NCBI GenBank assembly: GCA_964472265.1
Contig: CAYYJO010000001.1
Coordinates: 1 to 64,000, forward strand
Direction: 5' to 3'
DNA from: JAGNLA01 sp964472265
GTDB lineage: Bacteria; Caldisericota; Caldisericia; JAAYUI01
Length of the DNA: 64,000 bases
The position numbers and the translations under genes were made by a program. Shown here piece after piece: positions 51,501 through 59,211 of this stretch. The notes below the pieces were generated by a model. That model saw only the letters and a list, made by a program, of their open reading frames with translations, was not told the origin of the DNA and made no database searches. Positions within the stretch are counted from its first letter, which is position 1, and every line of letters begins with the position of its first letter.

Positions 51501-53668
51501 TTTAAATCATTGTAGATTGTTTCGCCTGGATCTAGTTCACCGTTTGGTTGGTTTGAGCCCTGATTCTGATCATAGAAGCAGAGTGTTGCCGGGAGATCCA
51601 TAAGATTTTGGCCAACATCGAGGTCACCCTGGGCGACTGTTGATCCTGCCGGATACGTCATCTTTGTGTTACCCCTGACGGATTCGACAGCAAACAGTCT
51701 CAAGTCTGTGACTTCTACGAAGTTGTTGGATGTGCTTCCTTTTTTGTAGATTGCACGGTTGCAGCCATACTGCCCGGAAGCGTCAAGAGTGGTTTTGTAG
51801 ATGCTGGTGAATCTTACAAGACCTTCCCCACCCCAGACAGGAGGAACGTTTCTGTAGGCATCGGCGCAGTCAAGATCGCCTATCGCACCGAGGAAAGACT
51901 CTGACTGGGAAAGCGACTTGTAATCTTCAGTGAGGTTTGCTGGATACGTGTCGCAGCCAGGATCCATGAGGTTGTCGATGCCATCATCGTTGAAAATAGA
52001 GATGCCATAGTACGCTCTCTGGTCTGAATGGACGCCCAGGAAAGTTGAGATTGAGAGTGCAAAGTCAGTTGCTGTGTCTTCCAGTGAAGTGTCTTTGTTG
52101 ATGCTTTGGGAGCCAGCAAGCGGTTTTCCTTTTGGATCATAAATGGATGTTGCTGATTTCGAAGGATTTGAACCCATCCAGATGTCTGACTCAACCATGA
52201 TGTCGTAAATTGGTGCCTTTGGCCCCGACCTTAGATTTTCGACCACCATAAGCAGGTCGCCAGGCATCATTCCACCAAGCGAACATACTCCTGCTCCGTT
52301 GACGTTTTCGAACTTCTTTGCGTTAGTGTTTATGTCCGTGAGGGCGATGTCATTTTGTGCGACGGCTCCGGTGTTGTCACCTTTTCTGTAGATGAACTCG
52401 CCTGGGTCAAATCTTCCGTTTAAAGAAACGTTTTCCGGGTGAAGTTCGGTATCGGCTGCAAATGTTCCACTATAATTAAATTGAACGAGTGGCTTTCCAA
52501 CGTCGAGGTCATCGCCTGGATCTACAATTCCTATCGTTCCAACATCTACAACAGTTGAGCCTGCAAGATAAGTTCTTGGTCTACCTGAGGAATCGTTGAT
52601 GACCACATCGGTCAACCTTGTGTCACCACCAGCGACTATTGGCAAAACAGTTAAATTTGCTGTTCTTCTGTAAATCCATTCGCCTGGCGTATAGCGGGTA
52701 TCTGCATTGATGTTCTCAGAATGCCATTCTTCTCCCTGTTCAAAGCTTGCATCGAAATCGTTCACGAACGGAACAAGTGGCAAACCGAGATCCCATCTCG
52801 TAAATGGTTGATATGAAACCGGCCTTGGTTTGAGAGTGGTTCCAATCGACGAAATGAGCGGAAAATCGGTGCTGGGGCTTCTGTCCTGGAGAAGAGGGAA
52901 ATCTGGCATGTCACACCAGCCAAGCTGGAACAGTCTTGTCTCAATAGGCGGTTTTTTGTTGAATGGGTCTGGGATGAAGCCTTCCCACATTTCACGGTCA
53001 ATTCTCAAATACACTGATTGATCAGGTTTGTAGGATGGCTGAGGCGAACCGTCCTGTTTGGTCGGGAGAATGAAGTACGGTCCCTGGGTGTTGTTGAACG
53101 AGACCGGGTCAACGTAGCAATTGTGGTTGTCCCTTACGTTATCCCATCCAACCGAAAGGTCGGGATCATTCATATAGTTGGGGTCACGGGGGTCAGAGTA
53201 GCCGTAATGCCTGCAATCGTTGAAGCTTCCGTCGGGATCGAACCAGAGTTGGCCTGCAGAATCGATAACGGCATACATTTTGCCAGTAACTTTTTTTGTG
53301 TTGTCGAGATCGCGGTCGGTATAGAAAATGCACCAGTAAACAGGCTTTGTTGAGTTTGCTTCCGAAGCCCTTACGTTGTAACCGCCGGAAACGGCTAGCT
53401 GAGCATCGGGCATCCTGAAAACACCACGTCCCCATGTGACTTTGCTATTAGTATCGAAAGAATATTCGGGTGAACTTATTAGAGTGCTTCCGCTCCACGT
53501 CATTGCGACAGGTGCAAATCGTATGGCGGCAAATACTGCTGTCTCGTTATTTGTTCGAGCCTGAGACGGAGTAATGTAACCTATCTGGGCAGTTAGTATT
53601 ACAGCAAGTAGTACGCTGTAACCTTTTTTTTTCAAATTCGTCATAAATCTAGTGGTATAGGTAATCAT
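45530..53668 (-). CDS. Giant exported repeat protein ending in Ig-like and copper-amine-oxidase-N-type domains
   Basis: The 2712-residue protein begins at ATG 53668, or at 53644, where the sequence MTNLKKKGYSVLLAVILTAQ looks like a signal peptide start. At about 290, 385 and 680 it repeats a module of the type DLDVGKPLVQF...FDPGEFIYRK. Calcium-loop-like stretches occur (DFNDDGKVSFGDWE, DYNNDGIIQRG, DREKDGILNYKD). Towards the end are Ig-like/glucodextranase-like domains (TIKGKTSPGAKVTIGQ, LSGRVEPGSKVLVNGK). The last 120 residues resemble a degenerate copper amine oxidase N-terminal domain (LWVPVDALRIMFGASF, YISPTSLKNDFGLDV). No catalytic motif is recognised. A surface adhesin or matrix role is inference. 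It is divergent from the C25 peptidase, and rpoB follows about 100 bp later. Confidence 0.8.
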   Translation of the reverse strand: MITYTTRFMTNLKKKGYSVLLAVILTAQIGYITPSQARTNNETAVFAAIRFAPVAMTWSGSTLISSPEYSFDTNSKVTWGRGVFRMPDAQLAVSGGYNVRASEANSTKPVYWCIFYTDRDLDNTKKVTGKMYAVIDSAGQLWFDPDGSFNDCRHYGYSDPRDPNYMNDPDLSVGWDNVRDNHNCYVDPVSFNNTQGPYFILPTKQDGSPQPSYKPDQSVYLRIDREMWEGFIPDPFNKKPPIETRLFQLGWCDMPDFPLLQDRSPSTDFPLISSIGTTLKPRPVSYQPFTRWDLGLPLVPFVNDFDASFEQGEEWHSENINADTRYTPGEWIYRRTANLTVLPIVAGGDTRLTDVVINDSSGRPRTYLAGSTVVDVGTIGIVDPGDDLDVGKPLVQFNYSGTFAADTELHPENVSLNGRFDPGEFIYRKGDNTGAVAQNDIALTDINTNAKKFENVNGAGVCSLGGMMPGDLLMVVENLRSGPKAPIYDIMVESDIWMGSNPSKSATSIYDPKGKPLAGSQSINKDTSLEDTATDFALSISTFLGVHSDQRAYYGISIFNDDGIDNLMDPGCDTYPANLTEDYKSLSQSESFLGAIGDLDCADAYRNVPPVWGGEGLVRFTSIYKTTLDASGQYGCNRAIYKKGSTSNNFVEVTDLRLFAVESVRGNTKMTYPAGSTVAQGDLDVGQNLMDLPATLCFYDQNQGSNQPNGELDPGETIYNDLNNNNIIDYGDIRMSPLSMGFYSYLCGDMVDEWDVWVHTYQIHGLSVGKCGFKGGIDIPVLPGKMELNVSSDKPLRVEQTSKIKVTTGIILKKGDRIFVTIRDLLHDSKVPFEQTGIITFDKPELTFEMTPYRGSLYVNGKYDPITIYAFADLGTQNNKQLPPCGSYMDMFYSDRYMPVDNVQNAPQTWTSVPVPFPQPVVPLSIQDTYDCYEAGYLRVYTEWLEMASTRKCLDMLEERFPNISLECYDGDNAQDVNDPCCIPFALGKEENTIVMFNATGSGVMWMGTAIGGNGQRYIIQYNNNHTYNFWYWNDVGLIPGVLDSGDFLGDDPGYFSPGYIGTQKPVEIRAPAELDDMDLSSETARSSYEDDGFLYWGIVTKGDHLGIFNDEAIDPKTGAKFGMIETFGIPTYITSRGFFNDTDVGGWAIAAVKPIQPGIMKLRLSSMSIMFDYNSKRLHPSQFALETHLGLDYSGYVEVKTPPLDGKINFSEFQVIDHGLQYSFQNYTAGALASFPLPFPAPQIQTPYNPILRNFQDDFRVYPGGQTHVGRVINMRQSMIRNLVHGWNAYPAIWSEWGQRYNKSSKALGKDRDEDERQHKVNFNKLGVEFAPLTDYGLFFVLKDADGRHYTFDPSAASDVYSNKNLIKRIKVTGPFKKPKVMDPITGRITTDFGFGGMIRLPLVYDYTGTVIVDNTNYTYYEFKGEDFTGITGYGPDRITFDPLEQNKFLRWNHRMNYIGVDNVIIIDELTPVGSGQIEIEVTLFDGTTKIFQDCCSDRNETFIPVHGLTISGIPEKIPVAQDIHLNVKITEDTPMQVVKECNDAFVFIWQDRGIAFSIEGLDEPIHMGMGDGRTMGLPMPMRDSWRTGAAMFSTRQDFNDDGKVSFGDWETEIIGTYYFSTNTWAGGMFDARTFNVNNGDYSIDMKKENNCQITDYGMDIGGMRNERMARRITPADHCISNFEICPVYINAFKYGDDNNDRAFSPYLQLEWFDAAYTHEVYLAGEARVPIEPKEDLNVVVSPSPLTAGAVNELVDPNQPLTIKVTDADGVPVNLLEGVPDFFGDRTVPEESAWINCFKDWHPDNYEYYGDGARLPQYYWVRTDLHNKSDDYYSNMFFFSNWEEDKDVFQPITVDFTNARIGIYVFKGFVANDSGEFPLTIYSPDRKHMGIAKVKVALPKVEYQITNMEDAEQKMFTSPGEPDFIMTAADNRIYKITVVCRNAQGVLMKQPPESQRVCNSKLLYPAHFTPMINVPGNMKPRDWWLCNSCRTTYPIHIGIDYNNDGIIQRGNNELNTFGTFTTQREFEAWDPVTLDTYILPKYSNVWYNTDNIHYSDNAFSNRTSVLLQPDYQWATTGWGLGCIYNHAYDGTYMFVDREKDGILNYKDFMLLDEKASVTFYLFAEDTVSVGGLVACNPYSADLMYNDVAGAPMPFYTDPGFTFMRYRYSLNPGLLKGSEMGSRDGTFCLDWDAFPDTFAVVGAPKYIFKSADSGMPLGTEMFNPSNFDLAYGVDNSLMVEIKPADDRDLPMHPGGQIVVTGSNHSFKAMGSFVKFNGSTMPITYITINPDGEGKGVVQFGFENDNKLLDKPPYELSLKDAPMRYSIYPILEMDGSAGLGIIVIEPDQIIANTTNTVTIKIINKATEAVVPEAKVRMIGDEFDVEGTTDQKGTVKLEVNPASSGRIIIKATADKFVPTEIVVYSGKRRNPPILEIDSYPQITNQKTVTIKGKTSPGAKVTIGQQAATVAADGSFSIKVTLQEGINTFSAKADLPDVPSTIEQVTIVCDTTPPDIMVSKTPELIGAQKFDLSGRVEPGSKVLVNGKEATVIYDIFQYTIDLIPGINKIKLEAVDSAGNIQKIDIDIPVFASFTGYVIKGDKSVYNDKNEVVSQMQTEVMADLWVPVDALRIMFGASFELNGTICTLKMFGTTYVLESGSTSALEDNNPATLVDAPRLYNGAIYISPTSLKNDFGLDVNADPVKGTVNFTKIWLP

Positions 53669-53756
53669 GAACCCATTTTATCCTTCAAGGTTAAGGTGTC
53701 AAGTCTTTTGCAGGGTAGTCTTGTTGTTTTCACGATATTTTATATCATGAGAACAA

Positions 53757-55919
53757 ATGAAAAGAACATTTTTGGTAATCGTATCTATATTTTTGTTAGC
53801 CGTTCCTGGCCTGAAATCAAAGGTGCAGGCCCAAGCAAATCCTGGCTACCTCATCATTTCAGCTACAGGAAGCGCGAACCTTGACGTTTTGATCAAATAC
53901 CGAAAATCACAAGGGTTGGACGTAATCGTCAAGGACGCGTCTGAATTTAAGGATTCAACCGACAAAGTCTCATCAGAGCTGATCTTGAAATATCTGAAAC
54001 AAAACGTGACCAAGCTAAATGTTAAATACCTGCTTCTGGTCGGTTATGCCTATGAACTTCCGATGGTTACATGCCATCCTGAAGGAAACATCGGTGGCGA
54101 CCAGTATCTTGTGGCAACGCCAACCGACTATCCATACTCAACGCCAAACGCGGTTTGGGACAAAGACAACGACGGAAGGCTTGGTGAGTGGCCTGATGAT
54201 GGCATAGCCTCGTTCAAACCTGAGATTTCGGTTGGAAGGCTGCCGTTTTCTGACCCCAAAAAGCTCGTTACCGCATGCCGTTCGATCGTCGAGTTTGACC
54301 AGCTGTCTGACGCCCAGAAGGCGAAAATCCTTTTTGGCGGTGCAATGCTTGGGTACAAAGGCGAGTTGTGGGAAGGCAAACCAATGGAGCGAACCGATGG
54401 CGGCTATTACTGTGAAACCGTCTGGAACGACGCATTTGCCGGCAAAGGTTTTTCAAGATATAGAATGTATGAGAAGGAAGGATTCCTGCCATCGCCATAT
54501 ATTTGCGAAGAAGGCCTTAACAGCTCAACATTTTTGGACAAGCTTCCAGACCGGTATGGACTTGTGCTCTGGACGGGTCATGGCAGTTCCGAATCCGTTG
54601 TAAGGACTGTCTGGTACAGCAACGGAACAAAAACTGTTCCTGAAAAAGGCGAAACCAACCAGCCAAAATTGATAACGACCGGCAATGTCTCTTCGACGAC
54701 AGTGCGTTGGGGAATCGTCGTTGCCGCGTCTTGCTCAACTTCCGATCCATCCAACACAGGAAACCTTGGCGCCACATTCCTAAGCTCTGGAGCGGCAGGT
54801 TATGTCGGTTCTTCAAGGGTTTCATGGTCACCTTCTTACTGGAGGAGGCCAGAAGATGGCGGAATGGACACAATACTTTACTCTTTCTGCAAGAACCTCT
54901 CAATACCAGGAATGGATCAGGGAATGGCTCTTGCCCTTGCAAAACAGGAGTATGGCGAGTATTTCTACGGAGACACGGAAGACCCTGCCGGTGGTTCACA
55001 GATGAATATTTTCAACTACAACCTCTTCGGTGACCCAGCAGTAAAACTTGTGTCTGGGGATGAATCGCCAAAACTCTGGGTGGAGGAACCGTCCCTGACA
55101 ACAACGCCTGACACCGAGGCATCATGGAATGGAACTATTTCTGGCAACTTTAATGACACGGTCAGTCTTCAGGTTCTACCCTCGCAAAGGGACATGACCT
55201 GGGCTTTGCCAGAGATTGCCGTCGACGGAAAAACATGGACAGTCAAGGCAAAGATCAATGCCGATGTGGAGCCTGGCAAACGAACATGGTTTATAAGAGA
55301 GGTCACGCCGGCTGGAAATTCCATGGTCCCATTGATTCTCAACGTTGCCAGTACGCCTGAAGCAACCATAGAAACAAAGACAATCCCATGCAAAGTTGGC
55401 AAGAAAATGCCGTTTGAAATGCAGTTTTCGATAGGCACCGACCTCAAGATTTACGAATTTATATTAAAGTACGATCCATTCGAGGTTTCTTTGACCGGCG
55501 TAACTCATCTGAAAAAAGTATTTTCAAAAATGGAGATTATTGACAACCACTTTGGAATGGCTTTCATTCGTGCCGAAGGCGTGTTCAGTGGCGATCTGAT
55601 AAAAGTCGCTTTCAAGGCAAAAAACGAATTTACCGGAAAGCCTGTTTTCATCTCATCAATCAGGGCGCAGGTTGGTTCGTCATTTCTTTTGATGTACCCA
55701 CAATATGCCCCGATCATTTACGACGAAAAGACTCAATGGCGCCTTCAGGCTGACTTCAATAATTCAGGAACGGTCGACAACACAGACCTTGGCATGTTGC
55801 TTCAATATCTTGGCAAGAAAGCTATAGGAGCTGCAAAAGTTTTCGACCTGAACAATGATGGGATCATAAGCATCCTCGACGTTTTTGAAGTCAAAATCAG
55901 ATTCTCAAAAGACTGCTGA
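53757..55919 (+). CDS. C25 (gingipain-like) cysteine peptidase with cohesin-like and dockerin domains
   Basis: The 720-residue protein has a signal peptide (about 1-26). Its C25-like domain (about 28-430) carries candidate catalytic His275 in WTGHGSSE and Cys326 in VVAASCSTSDP, with family blocks KYLLLVGYAYELP, ISVGRLPFSDPKKL and YNLFGDPAVKL. An Ig-like segment follows (about 440-535), then a cohesin-like domain (about 540-660; FEMQFSIGTDLKIYEFIL) and a dockerin pair (DFNNSGTVDNTD, DLNNDGIISILD). It shares this C-terminal design with the two subtilases. No strong ribosome site precedes the ATG. A terminator follows. Substrate and processing are unknown; exported protease activity is likely. 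Confidence 0.87.
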   Translation: MKRTFLVIVSIFLLAVPGLKSKVQAQANPGYLIISATGSANLDVLIKYRKSQGLDVIVKDASEFKDSTDKVSSELILKYLKQNVTKLNVKYLLLVGYAYELPMVTCHPEGNIGGDQYLVATPTDYPYSTPNAVWDKDNDGRLGEWPDDGIASFKPEISVGRLPFSDPKKLVTACRSIVEFDQLSDAQKAKILFGGAMLGYKGELWEGKPMERTDGGYYCETVWNDAFAGKGFSRYRMYEKEGFLPSPYICEEGLNSSTFLDKLPDRYGLVLWTGHGSSESVVRTVWYSNGTKTVPEKGETNQPKLITTGNVSSTTVRWGIVVAASCSTSDPSNTGNLGATFLSSGAAGYVGSSRVSWSPSYWRRPEDGGMDTILYSFCKNLSIPGMDQGMALALAKQEYGEYFYGDTEDPAGGSQMNIFNYNLFGDPAVKLVSGDESPKLWVEEPSLTTTPDTEASWNGTISGNFNDTVSLQVLPSQRDMTWALPEIAVDGKTWTVKAKINADVEPGKRTWFIREVTPAGNSMVPLILNVASTPEATIETKTIPCKVGKKMPFEMQFSIGTDLKIYEFILKYDPFEVSLTGVTHLKKVFSKMEIIDNHFGMAFIRAEGVFSGDLIKVAFKAKNEFTGKPVFISSIRAQVGSSFLLMYPQYAPIIYDEKTQWRLQADFNNSGTVDNTDLGMLLQYLGKKAIGAAKVFDLNNDGIISILDVFEVKIRFSKDC

Positions 55920-55936
55920 TTCTCCCAAAAAATAAT

Positions 55937-55964
55937 AAAGCCCCGATGTAAAATCGGGGCTTTT
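55937..55964 (+). terminator. Bidirectional terminator between the C25 peptidase and purH
   Basis: AAAGCCCCGAT and ATCGGGGCTTT form an 11-bp stem with loop GTAAA, and T-rich stretches lie on both sides. Confidence 0.92.
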
Positions 55965-55979
55965 GTTTTGATGGCTCAA

Positions 55980-57508
55980 TCAGTGCAGGAAGTGTCGCTG
56001 GCCGGTCAAAACGATTGCAACACCGAGTTCATCGGCTTTTGCTATTACCTCTGAATCCCTGATCGACCCGCCTGGTTCAACGATGGCTTTCACTCCGTAC
56101 TTTTTTGCAAGCTCGACGGTGTCGGGGAAAGGTATGTATCCGTCAGAAGCCAGGTAACAGCCAAATGATTTTTCGCCTGCCTGTTCGAGAGCGATCTTTG
56201 CAGAACCAACTCTGTTTGGCTGACCAGCTCCAACGCCAACCGTAACCATTCCTTTTGTGGCAACGATTGCGTTGCTCTTGACATGTTTTGCAACCATCAT
56301 GGCAAAAGTCAGCTCCCTGAGGTCATTTTCAGAAACCGGCGTTTTCCCCGCAACCTTCAGCTCCGAATAAACGCTCGTATCCATCTGCTGGACAAGCGTT
56401 CCAAACAGTGTTGACCTCATTGCGTATTTGGGTTTCATGGTGTTGCTGCAGGCGATTGCAATTGTGTTCTTCTTTTTTGAAATCACTTCAAGTGCGCCTG
56501 GGAGATATTCGGGAGCGATGATAATATCAGTCATTACTTTCATTATTTCAGTGGCGGTCGCCTCATCGCATGGCCTGTTTATGGCAATGATTCCACCAAA
56601 CCTCGAGACTGGATCGCATTCTGTGGCCATCTTGTAAGCATCGAGGACGTTTTGGGCGAGAGCGACTCCGCATGGCGTCAGGTGCTTGATCACAACGCTT
56701 GCTGGCTGGTCAAACTCAAGAATCGTGGAAATTGCAGCGTCGATATCNNNNNNNNNNCGTCGATGTCGAGGATGTTGTTGTAGGAAATTTCCTTGCCATG
56801 AAGCTGTCTTATTGGCCATTCGCCATTGCCAAGGCTGTAGAGACCAGCTTTCTGGTGTGGATTTTCGCCGTATCTCAGGCGCATTGTCAGAGTTGGAGAA
56901 ATCTGTCTTGCAAATCCAAGCTCATCCTGGGCTTCATCCGAGCCGAAGTAGCATGAAATTGCCCTGTCATAATCACAGGTTTTTTTGAATGCCGTGATTG
57001 CAAGATTTTTTTTGTACTCGGGGTCGAATCTGCCTGACTGAATCCTGTCAATGAATTCAGGATACTGGCATGGATTGCTCAGGATGACAACATGCTGGTG
57101 ATTCTTTGCTGCCGCCCTTATCATTGCAACACCGCCGATGTCAATCTCTTCTATCGCTTGCTCAACCGTGCATTCCGGTTTTGCCGTGGTGTCCTCAAAC
57201 GGATAGAGATTGCAGACAACAATGTCGATGAGCGGGAAGCTCATGGTTCTCATCTGATCCATGTGGTTTGGGTTGTTTCTGTTTGCGAGGATTCCGGCAT
57301 AGATTTTGGGATGAAGGGTTTTAACTCTTCCGCCAAGGATTTCCGGGCTTCCGGTAAACGTTCCGACTTCGGTGACATCAAAACCTTTTTCACGCAGCAG
57401 TTTTGCGGTTCCGCCTGTCGAAAGCAGCTTGTAACCTCTCTCGATGAGAACCCTTGCCAATGGCTCGAGCCCTAATTTGTCGCTGACTGAAATGAGTGCA
57501 TAACTCAC
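55980..57508 (-). CDS. purH: Bifunctional AICAR transformylase/IMP cyclohydrolase, interrupted by an assembly gap
   Basis: PurH carries out the last two steps of IMP synthesis. The N-terminal IMP cyclohydrolase part has ISVSDKLGLEPLARVLIERG and EILGGRVKTLHPKIYAGILA. The C-terminal transformylase part has VVIKHLTPCGVALAQ, ERDKSF-like EKSFGCYLASDGYIPFPDT and the end IVLTGQRHFLH. The N run at 56748-56757 breaks the frame. The ten bases on each side of the gap are near-identical; overlapping them restores SYNNILDIDAAISTILEF and gives 502 codons in frame. The gene is therefore probably intact. Its start overlaps purN by 4 bp. Confidence 0.93.
56748..56757. other. Assembly gap (10 N) inside purH
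   Basis: The last ten bases before the gap and the first ten after it differ at one position, so the contig ends probably overlap and no sequence is missing. Confidence 0.97.
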
Positions 57509-58107
57509 AATATTTCCACCTTTCTGCCTGAAACCCTGAAGCGTCGGTCAAGCACAATTTTTGTTGCCTGCCAGAGCATTTCATGTTCAAGCACATGAGT
57601 TTTTTGCTCAAGTGATTCAAGAGTGTCAGAATCATCAATAATTATCGGTTTTTGCATGATTATTTCGCCATCATCGCAACCATTGGAAACAAAGATAACA
57701 CTGACTCCAGTAATCTTGACGCCATAATCAAAAGCCTGTTTTATGCCATCGACCCCCGGAAACGAGGGAAGAAGAGCCGGATGAATGTTAATCAGCCTGT
57801 ACCTGTAGTGCTCGACAAAATTCGGCGGGACAAGAAGCATGTAGCCAGCCAGAACCACAACTTCACAACCGGCGTTGTCAATGGCTTCGATCAAAGCCTG
57901 TGCATGATCCCGTCTATCTTTGTAGTCCCTTAGTCTCAGCACTTTGCATGGTATTCCTGAATCCTTGCAATAGTCCAGAGCAGGGGCATCGGTTTTGTTG
58001 CTGATTACGAGACTGAGTTGCGCATCAAGCCTGCCATCCTGAGTCGCCTTGTGAAGGGCGATCATGTTTGTGCCACGGCCCGAAACAAGTACTGCAATTT
58101 TCTTCAT
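57505..58107 (-). CDS. purN: Phosphoribosylglycinamide formyltransferase
   Basis: PurN transfers a formyl group from 10-formyl-THF to GAR. The 200-residue protein begins with the phosphate loop VLVSGRGTNMIAL and keeps the catalytic Asn-His block NIHPALLPSFPG and the Asp in GCDDGEIIMQKP. Length is normal. Its ATG overlaps purM by 4 bp and its end overlaps purH by 4 bp, giving the tight order purM-purN-purH. Confidence 0.96.
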   Translation of the reverse strand: MKKIAVLVSGRGTNMIALHKATQDGRLDAQLSLVISNKTDAPALDYCKDSGIPCKVLRLRDYKDRRDHAQALIEAIDNAGCEVVVLAGYMLLVPPNFVEHYRYRLINIHPALLPSFPGVDGIKQAFDYGVKITGVSVIFVSNGCDDGEIIMQKPIIIDDSDTLESLEQKTHVLEHEMLWQATKIVLDRRFRVSGRKVEIL

Positions 58108-59108
58108 TCCAGTCTGAATGACGGGGTTCCTTTCCCCTCAACCTTTCCAATGATGATTGCATCTTCAAAAATTGTCCTGATTTTTTCGAACTCGGATTGT
58201 TTTGCAAACAGAGCCATGCCAATGCCCATGTTGAGAGTTCTGAAGGACTCATACTCGTCAAGCTTTGCCTCAGAAAGGACAAGGTCGATTATCGGAACCT
58301 TTGGGATAGTCGACTTCTTCAAAACGGCAGTGCCAAAAGGCATGACCCTTGGAAGGTTGTCCGCAAGGCCACCACCGGTGATGTGTGAAATTGCGTGAAT
58401 TTTGGCAATCTTCAGGAGTTCGACCAGCTTTTTGCAGTAGATTATTGTCGGCTCAAGGAGTGCAAGACCGAGATTGTCGATGTCGCCTATTTTCTGGTTC
58501 AGTTTGTATTTTGGGAACAGGACTTTTCTGGCAAGGGAATAGCCATTTGAATGGAGGCCGGATGAAGGAAGACCTATAATTGTATCGCCCTCTTCAATCT
58601 TTGAACCATCTATGATGTCATCCTTTTCAACCACGCCAACAGTGAATCCGGCAAGGTCATACTCGTTTGGCTTGTAAAGGTCGCCCATCTGTGCAGTTTC
58701 GCCACCGACGAGAGCGCATCCGGCCATCTTGCAACCGGTTGCAACACCTTCGACAATTTGGGCTGAAATGTCCATGTCCAGCTTGTTTACAGCCAGATAA
58801 TCGAGAAAGAATATTGGCTTTGCGCCACTGCAAACGATGTCGTCGACGTTCATGGCTACTGCATCGATTCCTACGGTATCATGCTTGCCAATCTCCATGG
58901 CGATTTTCACCTTGGTTCCAACACCGTCTGTTCCTGAGACAAGCACTGGTTTTTTGTAGCCTTCAGGCATCTCGAACAATCCGCCGAAGAATCCTATCGA
59001 GCCGATGACGCCGGGGGTTTTGGTGCTGTCAACGCTTGCCCTGATGCGCTCGATAAACTGGTCGCCTCTGGTGATGCTCACACCTGACTGTTCGTATTTG
59101 TCGTTCAT
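58104..59108 (-). CDS. purM: Phosphoribosylaminoimidazole synthetase
   Basis: PurM converts FGAM to AIR in an ATP-dependent ring closure. The 334-residue protein shows VLVSGTDGVGTKVKIA, DAVAMNVDDIVCSGA, ALVGGETAQMGDLY and GLPSSGLHSNGYSLARK, the expected blocks of the PurM/PurL superfamily. It is the first gene of the purM-purN-purH cluster and is separated from purL by a terminator, so it probably has its own promoter. Cluster order matches the IMP pathway steps. Confidence 0.96.
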   Translation of the reverse strand: MNDKYEQSGVSITRGDQFIERIRASVDSTKTPGVIGSIGFFGGLFEMPEGYKKPVLVSGTDGVGTKVKIAMEIGKHDTVGIDAVAMNVDDIVCSGAKPIFFLDYLAVNKLDMDISAQIVEGVATGCKMAGCALVGGETAQMGDLYKPNEYDLAGFTVGVVEKDDIIDGSKIEEGDTIIGLPSSGLHSNGYSLARKVLFPKYKLNQKIGDIDNLGLALLEPTIIYCKKLVELLKIAKIHAISHITGGGLADNLPRVMPFGTAVLKKSTIPKVPIIDLVLSEAKLDEYESFRTLNMGIGMALFAKQSEFEKIRTIFEDAIIIGKVEGKGTPSFRLE

Positions 59109-59180
59109 GACACCTCACATTGTTTGATAAGCTGAAACTGTTTGCGATACGCTGATATTTTAACAAAAACTCGCCCAAAC

Positions 59181-59206
59181 AAAAAGCCCTCCTTTTTGGA
59201 GGGCTT
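59181..59206 (-). terminator. Terminator of ackA-purL
   Basis: AAGCCCTCC and GGAGGGCTT pair around a 5-base loop. On the minus strand a T-run follows, separating purL from purM. Confidence 0.9.
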
Positions 59207-59211
59207 CAAAG

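Noticed and set aside
55980..57508. purH as a true frameshifted pseudogene
   Set aside because: The frame break coincides with an N run, and overlapping the near-identical gap edges restores the frame.
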